Shown here: piece by piece, positions 1-11,600 of the stretch
Layout: each line of letters opens with the position of its first letter
How positions within the stretch are numbered: the first letter of the stretch is position 1
DNA from: Agrypnia vestita
Lineage: Eukaryota; Arthropoda; Insecta; Trichoptera; Phryganeidae
DNA: 64,000 nt
NCBI GenBank assembly: GCA_016648135.1
Contig: JADDOH010001570.1
Coordinates: forward strand, 1-64,000
Reading direction: 5' to 3'
Program-made: the position numbers and the translations under genes
The notes under the pieces: generated by a model
Seen by the model: the letters and a program-made list of their open reading frames with translations, nothing else
The model's database searches: none
What the model was told of the DNA's origin: nothing

Positions 1-3000
1 ACCCATTTTTTCTCCGCTGCTTTTCCCGTGAGATATAAAGGAAGGAAGGATCTAATGAATTCCGGGAAAGGAATTACTGCCATGAACCACTTTCCAAGTA
101 GGAATATTCTTCTCTGCTTTTTGAGCAAGTTTATTTTTTAATTTAATCTGAATTCTTCATCACTCCATTTTGATCAATTTAAAAACTCCATTGAACTCTA
201 CTTGATTAAATATTGTATATTAAACCTGTTAAATGAAAATGTCCAGGTAATTTTGCGCAAACCCTACTCAATGAACGACGATTTGTTAATCTGTGATTTG
301 CATAGACAGGTTACTTATTTACTTTTACATTTATTTAAATGTAAGGAATCGGATTATTAACATACCGTTAATTAATCTATTTGGTATTTCTACTATAGGT
401 CGACCACAATCAAAAGACTATTCCCTAGCTTTGTCCGGTAAGAATAAAGCGGGGGGAAAGTTGCCTGGGAAGCCCGTATTACAAGCCTCAATAGGATATT
501 CCAATTAAATATATATTTTTTAGTTTAAAAATTGTTATTTACTTACTAGAAAAACTTATTTTGTGTTCATTTTTTGCATCGTAACAATACACATATTTTT
601 TGCGCACATTATTTTGAATGCGGTCTAGCTATACCATCCACATTTTTGTCCTATTATACCTCTTATTTCTCTCACAAACAAAAAAACACTACTACTGAGG
701 TGTAAATATTATGTAAATAAAAATTAAAATAGGATACATGAAAACATACAATATTTTAATTTTTACTAAACTTAACTTTATATTACATGGTTTCGAGGGG
801 AGCAGTCCTTCTCATCATCAGGAATAATTAATAAGAGGTATGACAATAACTCAACGTGCGTGTATTCCACAAAGTAACTACCATATAAATTATTAATTAT
901 ACATAGGTGTATCAGAAACATATAAAAAATGAACTCCTTTAAATATAGATACATCTATATCAGAATCAAACAATAACTGTAACTGAATAAAACAATAAAA
1001 ATAATAACTGTTTTCGATTAGAGTAAAATCGATAGCATTCTTGACCTAAATAAGTATTATTTCAAGCCATGATAACATTAACTCTCTGTCAACAAAGATA
1101 AATCGAATAATCACGTGCACATGTAAAAAAAATACTTAAAAAATCCGTATAAAAACAAATTCTAATCTTGATGTCGTGAACAGATAACCGTTCGGCCAAC
1201 CTGATCAATAAATTAATTTTTCACACTCGGCATTCGTTGCAAGCCATTCGAGTCGAGTGAGTCAGTTGTTTAAATTATTTATAAAGTATTCCTAGAATGT
1301 AGGGGCCGAGATGTACCGTCTGCTAAACAACTTCACGAGTGTTGGGACGAAAGCAACGTCAGGGTAATGTTTCACGGAAATCAATGTTGATGCGATGTGT
1401 AAAATTCAATTACGGCGGAAATAAATGAGTGATCTATGTTTCTTCATTCTTCTCGAACGAGTTCGTGCCTGTTACAATTTATTTTCGTACTTTTGTTTTT
1501 TTATGGAAAACTTAATCAATTTTTACGCTCAATTCAGCGTGCGAATTATTGAAATTTGTATTTTTTCATTGTTTCATATTCCACGTTTTTTATAGCCGTG
1601 TTCGTCGCACTTTTCTTATCTAAAGAAAACATTTTTACTAATTCCGAAGTTACGTTTAAGAGAAATTTTATTTAACAGGATATAACATTAGTACTTTCCA
1701 GTGTCTGGCGTTCATGTTTCAGAGACGTTATATGAAACTAGAGTTTCATGGAAAATCAAAATTAAAATAATATGTCCTTCCAATGTCCTTATAATTTTTT
1801 TTTAAATGGAGATGCGAACACGGAATGCGTGTCGCATCAATATTCTTACTATTGTCAAAACAAACTAAATGCTTGTGCTGTGATAATAGGGCTAACTTAA
1901 TGATATCAACACCGAATATACGGTCAAATTAGGACATTGTATAAACTAAAGAGGAATTTGTTTTTGTACATCATATTATTTGGTTGTAAGAGGTTCCGAG
2001 TTCATTTTTATTGTTCACATTGACATGACATATAAAGGCATTACATTATTGTAAAAATAAACAAGCTAATTATCTTATTCACCTGACAGAAATGTATGCG
2101 AGCGTGGTGCCTACCTACTCATTCTTTCTACACTACAACTACAGGTTTCACTAAATTCATGAAGGTGTAAGAGTAGAACAAATCCGCGAGTCTGACGTCA
2201 TTTCCTCTTTCAAAACATCCGCTTTATTTGCGAGAACCTTCGCGTTTAGATCATGTTACAAGATACTGTTTCAATTTAGTATTTCTGTTTTTCTTGACTT
2301 TTAAAAGTCTGTTAAAGATGTGTAACATTTAATAAAATGGAATTGTTCAAGGATTCTCGAAAATTCTATTCGATTTTGTGTTACAAATCTACAATCGATG
2401 TTTTCCTTTCGTTCATATTACGTATTTATTTTTTAAAAAGCACTTTATTTTACTCTTCCATATTCATAGAATTATTTTTATTCCACATCCAGATACTCAC
2501 TTCATTCATTTTTGTTTCTACAATCCAACAACTTGGAGAAAAATTCTCATTCTTGTCCCATTCTAGCACCACACTCTTCCATCGACTACTCCTCAGACAC
2601 CATATCGAACCCATCTGTGAAGTTGTTGCTAATCCTTCTGCAAAGATAATCCGAAATCTTTTTCATGTCTCGCTGGATTACCCTCGTCTCGCGTACGATA
2701 CAAGTTTACAAGCTGAAAATACAAGGTATCGACACCATATCTCAAGACTAGAAAGACGAATTATGTTGAAATATTTTAGAAGTTTAGGTGTAAATTCTTT
2801 CATTTTCATAATATGTATTTAACTTCTTTAAATTTAAATTAAAATCGAAACCAATAATATAAAATCTGTCTTTATTTTGAAATATTTTTATTTCCTAGAA
2901 ATAGAAAGAAAAGTCCACCGCTCCCTCGTAATCGATCCTTCCCCTAATTCTTTAATAAATATAAAATGGAGATAGAAAATGTTATCTTCAGTGTGTCTAG

Positions 3001-4028
3001 GGTAAATCATGCCGATTTGTATAACCTGACAAGCGAAATTACGAGAAAACTTTTCATTCGTTGGAAATCAAAGTTATTTCAGTCAAATGAGCCGAGATAA
3101 ATACATAAATTGCCAATTTGGCTTTGTATCACATTAACCCTCCTCAGCGATGTAAAAGAACTGGTTTTATACTTCTTTTCGTGTAATCCATTAGGTTCGG
3201 AACTTTCCCTCTGAAAAACCATCCAATCTATCAAAACCGATGATGCAGAACTAATCAAGTGGTCGGTCACTGTTGGCTCAGAATGTCGAGACAATCGTTC
3301 TCGAGAAAAATGACAAGTTGAAAAAAATATGCACACGATTCAAATTGTTAATTTTTACATTTTTTTGTTCTGTTTCGACGTCGCAACTGTGTTATATGTA
3401 CCATTATACATAAGTGCCGATTAATATCATAACAAAAATTCAGTAATGACGACTTCGCACAGAGGCATATTCTTATATAATACAATACATCAATTCATAT
3501 TCATATATAACATATATGTAATTTGCAATCTATATGGCGGACCAGGTCTTGCACTAACAACCTTGTTACGCTGGAATAAACACATTATTATTATTATTTT
3601 ATTTTTTTTATTATTATTATATCCCATCTGCCTTTTAAGTTTTTATATTTCACTGGCTATTCAAAAAAATTTCTAGTTTATCTACACTGTGTCCAACATA
3701 TTAGTTTATAGTCATATTTCACTAATTATAAAAAAATCGTAATAATGGGAAGTTTTTTCTTTAACCTATTAATTAACATTGAATATGTTATTTAAAAGAC
3801 ATCCAGGGTAAAATTTGTCACGAAATTTTATAGGAGGATCTATGTGGTATATGAGAACATTGTTAAATCCGTTATATCAACTAAGTATCGTTGAAAACAC
3901 CAACGAGGAAGAAATGTGTAGGGTGAAAAAAACATAATATTATATATGCAGGGGTTGGATGATAAATGTGTCTGGGACATGTAATAACGGCGGTTATTAT
4001 CTACTTTTATGTTATTATTATGGTATTT
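1..4028. other. AT-rich intergenic stretch, no recognised gene
   Basis: I see no recognisable coding domain or structured element here. The longest open frame is 2337..2822 (+), 161 codons, with a hydrophobic N-terminal half and a basic C-terminal half. It matches nothing I know and has no clear codon bias, so I do not call it a gene. A short T-rich ATT repeat lies near 3587..3620. The block near 1795..1850 resembles 8730..8785 in OR-1 intron 1 (a run of T, then GAGATG and GAACACGGAAT), so it belongs to some dispersed repeat. Confidence 0.5.
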
Positions 4029-4346
4029 TCCCCTTTCTTTTAACTCGTAGCGACTGCTTGCTTGCTTGTCTGTCAAAAAAACTTTGGATTAATTTTTAGC
4101 CCTTTTCCCGTGATCCAATCGAGCTGAAACTTTGCAAACAAACTCTTGACAATGATAAAAGTGAGCTATCAAATTTTCGTTAAAAAAAATTAATAAGTAT
4201 AGTATAATTTTGGATTTTTAGAAATGTTTTATTACTCATTCCTTAGTGTCGCAAGACTCGAGCCCAACGCGTAGGTCAAGCGCCAAACCTGTTTCCACTA
4301 GTAAATGCGAAAGGGAGTATAATAAAAACTTGGTTTTTATGGGTTA
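4029..4346 (+). repeat. Dispersed repeat family R1, copy 1 (short form)
   Basis: First of five copies in the window. Shared hallmarks are an end with CCCTTTCTTTTAACTCG, then GCTTGCTTGC, CCCTTTTCCCGTGATC and GAGCTGAAACTTTGCAA, and a far end with GAAAGGGAGT followed by AACTTGGTTTTTATGGGTTA. CCCTTTC at one end and GAAAGGG near the other suggest short inverted termini, so a non-autonomous DNA element is likely, though a clean target duplication was not found. The middle here differs from the longer copies. No coding capacity is visible. Confidence 0.6.
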
Positions 4347-4832
4347 GTTTTTTTTTATGATATAGATTTATGATATATTTTACATTATTAGGACAAAATA
4401 AAAACGTATACACATTATTCCGTAGTACAGTATTTCTCATACTCTTGTTGTTTGCAGATATTTATTTAAATTTTTAATATCAAAATATGAAAAGGTTTTT
4501 CAAATTCAATGTACTTTCAAAAAACCGTTCACATCATCGTTCTCATCGTTCGCAGAAACCGTTAAAGATTTAACGACGCGTCTAAACCAAATGCCGCTCT
4601 GCTATGATATTGACAATGAACGCCAGCGCAGAACATTAACGGTACGTAAAACCATCACATGGCGGGATACATAACAGTCTCCAAGGTGACATGATTAGTA
4701 ACGCTTCTTTACACACCGTAATATGTTCTATGCATAGCATTATGTATATTTAAAACACAATTACATTGTTACATTGACAAGAAAATCTTTAGAACCATTT
4801 TAATTTTCCGCTACAGACAATCAATTTATATA

Positions 4833-6117
4833 TTAGGTCCTACATATGAAATTGGCGTTTTGCCGTTACTGGCAAATTTGATCTCAAATATCTTCTCTTT
4901 GGTTAGGAATTCCAAATCCAAATTTATACAGCTATTTACTCATGTATTTGTGTTTTGAAAATTATAATTCATTTGTTTTTTCCTCAATTGTTTTTTTCTT
5001 TGCGTCACTCAGTTTACAAAATGAAAAACTTGAAATATCGCGTTATTTACGAGTACGAGTTCCACCGTGGCACCAGTGCTGCAGAAACGGCTCGAAGGAT
5101 TAATGATGTGTATGGCGACGGTGCCGCAAAAGAAAACACAGTGCGTTTTTGGTTCCAACGTTTTCGTTCTGGAAATTTCGACCTGCAGAACAAGCCCCGT
5201 GGACGGCCGGAGACCAAAGTTGATAATGAAGAATTGAAGGCTATTGTGGAAGCGGATCCATCGCAAACCACATCCGAGTTAGCTGCAGGCTGCGGTGTTA
5301 GTGATAAAACTGTTTTAATCCACTTGAAGCAAATTGGTAAGGTGAAAAAGCTTGAAAGGTGGGTACCTCACGAATTGAGTGAAGCAAATCAACAAACGCG
5401 CGTTGACTGCTGCGTTGCATTACTCAACCGGCACAATAATGAAGGGATTTTAAATCGAATCATTACCTGTAATGAAAAGTGGATCTTGTACAATAATCGG
5501 AAGCGCTCATCGCAGTGGCTGAACCCTGCCGAACCAGGCAAACCATGCCTCAAGCGAAAATTGACTCCAAAAAAGTTACTTGTGAGCGTTTGGTGGACTA
5601 GTGCTGGTGTCGTTCACTACAGCTTTCTTAAATCTGGCCAGACGATTACGGCAGATGTCTATTGTCAGCAACTGCAAACCATGATGGAAAAGCTAGCTGC
5701 TAAACAATCGAGGCTGGGTAATCGCTCTAGGCCACTGCTGCTTCATGATAACGCTAGACCACACACTGCACAACAGACGGCTACCAAATTAGAGGAGCTT
5801 CAATTGGAATGTCTAAGACATCCACCGTACTCTCCGGACCTTGCCCCAACAGATTACCATTTTTTTCGAAATTTGGATAACTTCTTGCAAAGGAAAAAAT
5901 TCAACTCCGATGGGGCAGTCCAAACCGCCTTCAAAGATTTTATTGATTCCCGTCCGAATGGTTTTTTAAGTAAAGGGATCGATGAACTATCTATGAGATG
6001 GAAAAAGTGCATAGATAGCAATGGTACATACTTTGATTAAATAAATATATTATAATAAAAAAAATCGGCTTTATGTTCCTCCCATACTAAACGCCAATTT
6101 CATATGTAAAGACCTAA
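4833..6117 (+). mobile_element. Full-length mariner element, copy 1
   Basis: Terminal inverted repeats start TTAGGTCC and end GGTC/GACCTAA, continuing inward as ACATATGAAATTGGCG. Both ends are flanked by a TA target duplication. The length, 1285 bp, is typical of mariner, and the element carries one long transposase frame. It is nearly identical to the copy at 54372..55657, which points to recent activity. It lies at the left edge of the OR segmental duplication but has no counterpart beside OR-2. Confidence 0.93.
5021..6040 (+). CDS. mariner transposase (DD34D) with the first catalytic Asp replaced by Asn
   Basis: Mariner transposases bind the element ends and cut and paste the DNA in the nucleus. 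The frame gives 339 aa, the usual size. An N-terminal helix-turn-helix region (about residues 1-110) is followed by the WVPHEL motif (114-119) and the catalytic domain. The second and third acidic residues are D243 in HDNARPH and D278 in SPDLAPTDYH, separated by 34 residues. The first catalytic position, normally Asp in ITCDEKW, is Asn151 here (ITCNEKW), so the protein is predicted to be catalytically dead although the frame is intact. The start was placed at the MKNLKYRVIYEY methionine; 22 upstream in-frame codons include a possible earlier start at 4955 but look like 5' leader. Confidence 0.9.
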   Translation: MKNLKYRVIYEYEFHRGTSAAETARRINDVYGDGAAKENTVRFWFQRFRSGNFDLQNKPRGRPETKVDNEELKAIVEADPSQTTSELAAGCGVSDKTVLIHLKQIGKVKKLERWVPHELSEANQQTRVDCCVALLNRHNNEGILNRIITCNEKWILYNNRKRSSQWLNPAEPGKPCLKRKLTPKKLLVSVWWTSAGVVHYSFLKSGQTITADVYCQQLQTMMEKLAAKQSRLGNRSRPLLLHDNARPHTAQQTATKLEELQLECLRHPPYSPDLAPTDYHFFRNLDNFLQRKKFNSDGAVQTAFKDFIDSRPNGFLSKGIDELSMRWKKCIDSNGTYFD

Positions 6118-6246
6118 TATATCTATTAGAGATCAACCAAAAACCATTTTTTCCATACAGTATGGGTAAAACGACATACAAATTACGGACTTAGTGACAA
6201 ACATCATAGGAACTAACAATTAGATATAGAGTTCACAAAAAACTAT

Positions 6247-6349
6247 CTTTTTTTTATCTTGTATTTTGTATTTTTTTGTTTTTGTATCTTGCATTTTTGT
6301 ATCTTTTTTGTATCTTTTTGTATTTTTTGTATCTTGTATTTTGTATTTT
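6247..6349 (+). repeat. Degenerate TTTTGTATC microsatellite
   Basis: About a dozen imperfect copies of a T-rich unit (TTTTGTATC/TTTTGTATT) abut the left end of the MITE that starts at 6350. The run is absent from the matching upstream region of OR-2 near 37748, so it arrived with or after the MITE. Confidence 0.75.
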
Positions 6350-7193
6350 TTAACTATAAATAGTTGCGGATATTTTATACGAGCCGTACGTTTTTCCGAG
6401 AAACGATTTTCGACGTTTCGTTGAATGCTTATTCAACGTCATTAGGAGGACGACCTAGTACATATTGCATACTGGCGACCTCTGTTGTAGAAGAAGTGAA
6501 CACTCCAAAACAAAGTGCATTTAATTTACGGCCTCGAAAGCAGTAATCAGTCCGCCCTCTACCTCCGCGGGTTTAGGTCGTCCTCCTGATGACGTTGAAT
6601 AAGCATTCAACTAAACGTCGAGAATCGTTTCTCGGAAAAATATACGGTTCGTATAAAATATTTATTTATTTATCTTAATAATTTAGTTCCACACATAATG
6701 TTGTGTGGGCTAATACATTATTTCACTTGAACATATTGCATTCCATCTAATCATTTAAAAAAATTTATAATATAATTTTTGCATGTTAGTTTAAACCTCC
6801 TTATATTCTCCATGTTTTGAATTTCCTTTGGCAGGCTATCGAAGATTTTTATACCTTTATACATCATACAATTTTGTGAGGTATTTTCCTTTTTCTTTGG
6901 TAGTCTTATGTTGTCGCTTCCTCTTGTATTGTAGGAATGAAAATGATTATTCATCTTCATCCTGTCATCAAAGTATTTGGGTAGTAATCCATGTTTTATT
7001 TTAAATATTGCACCATTTCATTATATATTATTCTTTGATTTACAGTTTCCAGTCCTAGGGCATTCAACATTTTTGTTATTTTAGTTCTCCTATTACACTT
7101 CAGTATTATGCACATCGCTCTGTTTTGTACTATTTTTAGTTTCTTTAGCATTATTATTATTCGTATAAAATATCCGCAACTATTTACACTTAA
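6350..7193. mobile_element. TTAA-flanked MITE (piggyBac-like target) with a nested retrotransposon
   Basis: Long inverted arms: the left arm starts TTAACTATAAATAGTTGCGG and the right arm ends CCGCAACTATTTACACTTAA, with matching inner arms (AGGACGACCTAG / TAGGTCGTCCTCC). TTAA at both outer edges is the piggyBac target signature. Without the nested insertion the element is about 335 bp, with no transposase. It is absent from the equivalent position upstream of OR-2 (about 37748), so it inserted after the duplication. A related short palindrome lies at 63309..63390. Confidence 0.7.
6662..7159 (-). mobile_element. 5'-truncated non-LTR retrotransposon nested in the MITE
   Basis: The minus strand encodes, from 6960 to 6751, the C-terminal tail of a reverse-transcriptase polyprotein: YNTRGSDN, then a FDSLPKEIQN motif like the endings of CR1/Jockey ORF2. 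The 3' end is a GATAAATAAATAAA tail at 6662. A perfect 14-bp target duplication, TTCGTATAAAATAT, flanks it at 6648..6661 and 7160..7173, splitting the right arm of the surrounding MITE. Only about 500 bp of 3' end was inserted. Confidence 0.85.
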
Positions 7194-7872
7194 ATATGTC
7201 TAACGTCCGTAATAACAACCTTAACTGTTTAATATTTTTGTTTTCTCAGACATGCCAGCTCAGAATGCATGAGCTCAACATGAAAATGTTACGTATCGTC
7301 ACCAGGTTTGGAGTGCGAAAAAGAGTTGTTGCAATAAATGTATGGACAATCTTTATCCTTCTACTACGTGTCAGATATAAAGTATTTATCACCTGTGTCG
7401 TCATTTCTAACAACCGTAATATTAGCTACATATTCAGCACTGGTGAGACAACCCACTTGTTTACTACCGGCCGATGCTAATATTTGAATTTTCTAAATTG
7501 TGATGAGTCCAGATTCACCTACATTATAAATCTTGTCCGCCCCGCTGCGAGATCGCATCAAATTTGTTTCTTGAATCTTGAATGAAATTTAATGCGCTCT
7601 AATAACTAATGCACTGTACGCCACTGGCTCTCCTGTCTTATTCATAAAATTCATATTACATATGAAATCAATATGTATTACTAATGTAACATAATATTTA
7701 TGAAGAAATCACAAGCTACCTCTTTTTGAATAATACATAAAGCAGAGTTAAACATAACATATATTTTTATTTTATTAAAATGACAGTGCTAATAGAACCG
7801 CATTGCACCGCGCATGTCATCAGAGGATTTGAGACTCACTCTATTTTGAAGTTTACAGTATTTGATTTCGAG

Positions 7873-8663
7873 ATGACCATTTTCACATCCGTATGGCCTT
7901 GGTTCAAAAAACCAGCTTCCCGCTTCGCAGTTCCGGAAATACCAGGCTTCTCCCTTCCACTCCCTTCTCTGGGACTATGGTACTGCGGCATTTGGCCGAT
8001 GGGACGGACTTGGAGCACCAAACTTTACATCATTATTACTTGCGCGTGCATCATGCACACCATGATGGGTGAAGTGCTGAACTGCAAGCTGCTATGGGGC
8101 GACATCGGGTCCGTGTGTGGACCATTAAGCACCCTTATATGGGGAATGAGAAGCATATTTGTCTACCTACACTTCATGTGGAGGACCGACGAACTGGCTG
8201 ATCTCATGCAAACGTTTGCGGCTAAAATCTGGATATCCAGAGAAGACGATGAGGAGGTTTTCTTAGCGGCAGAGAAGCAGACAGCTTTTTTAAACGGTGT
8301 ATCAATCCCAATTCTCGGGTCGATGTTTTCGAAGTGTATTGTACCATATTTGACCACAATGCACTTGCCGAGAGAGGAGAAACTGTTTTCCTTTGGGATG
8401 GATTTCCCCTACCCTTACAGAAGTCCTCTTGCCTTCCACATAATATATGCCATAACCATTCACGCTGGCTGGGCCTGCGTTCTGTTAATGATCGCTCACG
8501 ACTCTCTGCTCAACTACATCCTCATCTACACCTGCACACGGATCGAAAGGTTGCAGCGACAGATTATGGGCATCGCAGACGAGAGTACGGCCAATATTGT
8601 GGAAGATGATATCATAGCAGAAGGTTTGGCAGCAGCCGTGGAGGAGCACATCAGGCTAATTGA
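7873..8663 (+). CDS. OR-1 exon 1
   Basis: 791 nt, residues 1-263 plus two bases of codon 264. It contains the N-terminus and the first five hydrophobic segments. It ends ATTGA before donor GTAAGA. Length and phase are identical in OR-2 and OR-3. Confidence 0.93.
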
Positions 8664-11600
8664 GTAAGAAAACTATCAAGAAAAAAATTTAAGAAAGAAA
8701 CCCATAAGAAAAGAGAAGATATATTTTTTTTTAAATAGAGATGTGAACACGGAATACGTGTCAATACAAAAATTTTCTAATCATCTTTCGGAAACGGATC
8801 ATTCTTTTGATATTAATAAGGGTTGAGATATTTGACAAACAAATAATTGAATTTAGGATTATAGTAAAATAAATTAAAATTTTTAAAATTTAGAAAAAGC
8901 GTAGCAAATGAAATATTATAAATAACTTTTTTTGCAAACACTTTAAATTTGTAACCATTAAATTTGCTTTATCATTAGTTTAGTTATGTAACTTAATTAG
9001 TTATTTAACTCTCAAATATCAGGTTTTTTGTTTTTGTTAATGTCTATACTTTTATCCTTCAAAAGTTCATCCGAGATTCTAAATACCCCCCTTGGTGTGA
9101 TTCTGCTCTCATCAAATTAACAAAGGAAAAATTCAAATATCAGAAAAAGTTCAAACTCTTCAAAAATCTGTCTGACTATACTTTATTTTCTCTCTTAAGA
9201 TCACAGAAAGCCTTGAGTAAGGAATTCCATAACAAATACATCATAAACATAGAAAATAGATTATCATCAGATCCTAAAACGTTATGGAATTATGTCAAAT
9301 TCAAAACTACGTCACAGTGTGTCCCATCATCCATGGCTTTCAGGGGTGATAAAGTCAACAATGGGAGAAATATTTCAAACCTATTTTCTAAATATTTCAA
9401 CTTAGTATATGATTATGACGATGGAAGTACTCAATTTAATTCTGATAACTTCACTCACTGCTCATCAACCTGACATAGCATTGAAGCTGGTCATAGTTTA
9501 ATACTGAAATATTTATTACAACAAGATCATAACAAAGGTGCACGACCAGATCAAATCCCTTCCATCTTCATCATTAACTGTGCACAAAGCCTCTCAACTC
9601 CATTATCGATCATTTTCTATCTCTCCTTGAGTGAAGGCATCGTACCCGAACTCTGGAAATCGGCATTCATCTCGTCAATTTTCAAAGGTGGTCAGAGAAA
9701 AGTCGTTGAAAATTACCACCCCATATCCAAGCTCTGTGTATTTAGTAAAGTGTTACAAAAAATAATCTATGATCAGATGTTTCGAGTCTTTAGCCTAGAG
9801 CTTAATGCTAACCAACATAGTTTTGACAGTGGGAAATCGACTACTTTTAACCTGATTGAATTTTCTGAATTCCTCCAGAACTGCATTGATTGTCGGATCC
9901 AGGTCGATGCAATATATACCGACTACAGCAAAGCATTCGATAAGGTTGTTCATAGAATCCTGTTAAGTAAACTCTCACAGATAGGTATACATGGGGAAGT
10001 GTATAGATGGATCCAATCCTATATCTCCAATCACAGCTGTAGTGGTTGGTGGCTTCAGGTCTGACTGGGTTGGCATCCCTTTGGGTGTCCCACAGGATAT
10101 TAGGATCCTCGCTTTTTACGTCTACTTGCTTGCTTGCCGGCTTGCCGTCGAAAAAAATTTGGATCGATTTTTGACCCTTTTCCCGTGATCTATTCGAGCT
10201 GAAACTTTGCAAGCAGACTCGTGGCGACGATCAAGAGGAAATTTCAAATTTTCGTTAAAAAATCATAATAATTATAGTATAATTTTGGATTTTTCAAATT
10301 TTTAATAGTTTTTTTAAATTGGAATCATTACAAAAGTTTGATTACTAGCAACGGCGGCCCGATAACATCGCGGAATATTTTCTAAATTTGAATTACTCCG
10401 TCGGTATACATAATAGGTACTTCACTACACAAAGCATGAAGTGTCTTATCAAAGCTCAAAACATCTGACATTTTAGAAATATATTAAATTACTTTAAGTT
10501 TAGTGTTATGTTATATGTTTTAATTCGTCTTTAATTGTTATTATATTTTACAAAGAAAGGGAGTATAATAAGAACTTGGTTTTTATGGGTTACTTTTAAT
10601 TAACATATACATTAATGATATCCGGAATTGCTTTCTTAATGCACAAACTTTATTATACGCTGATGACATGAAGATCTTTGCTCCTGTTAAGTGTGTCGAT
10701 GATTGTCTCAAAATTCAGGAAGACCTAAATCGTCTTCAAGCCTATTTCAGTCTTCATAACATTCAGATTAACATAAAGAAATTTTGCACTCAGTTTCACC
10801 AAAAATATTAAAATTGTATTGTTTAAATACTCTTTTAATGGGCTCCCTCTGAGTATCAAATCGGAAGAAAAAGATCTTGGTGTAACTCTTGATTGCAAAC
10901 TCTCACTAGATAAGCATATTGATATTATGGTCGCCAAATCTTGTCGAATGCTAGGCTTCGTTCTTCGCGCTTGTAAACAGTTCCAAGGAATGAATACTAT
11001 GAAAATCCTTTACATTTCCTTTGTAGGAGTATCCTTGAGTACGCATCTCAGGTCTGGAACCCCAGATATCAAGTTCATATAAACAGAATCGTAAGTGTTC
11101 AGAACAGATTCATAAAATATCTCAACTTTCGTTCCCATCGTAATCACATTAGTAATGTTATTATTATTATTCCGCGACCTTCTTTAACATTACACCCCTG
11201 GTCAATCGCAGAAATACTGCTGATGTTATATTTCTTCATAAACTAGCTACCTCTAAGATTGACTGCCCGGCATTGCTGCAGCGCATCTCCCTGAGAGTAC
11301 CCGGAAGATCCACTAGATCGGTCGAGACCTTGAGCCTTTCACACTGTAATACCAACTCCCGGAAAAACGTTTTTATATATCGCTCATCTAATTTGTTCAA
11401 CACTATATTCAGCGACTTGGATCTTTTCAATTCATCAATCTATGAATTTAAAACTCTTGGATATTCACCTCAGTCATAAATCTTTTTTCCCCTCTTCTTT
11501 AATCCATCTTCTTCCTTTTGAACAGACTTCGTATATGCAATTTTTATCTTGTATCTTTCTTTAATTCATTTTTTTTTCTTTTGTCCAGACCTCGTATATA

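Noticed and set aside
293..508. 71-codon open frame preceded by a TTTCTACTATAG acceptor-like sequence
   Set aside because: No known domain, no matching partner exon and no conservation evidence within the window.
5009..5271. Minus-strand open frames opposite the mariner transposase (and their mirror at 55220..55482)
   Set aside because: They are shadows of the transposase frame.
8163..8609. Alternative frames within OR exon 1 (likewise 38693..39173 and 58225..58957)
   Set aside because: Out-of-frame shadows of the receptor exons, which have the conserved splice structure.
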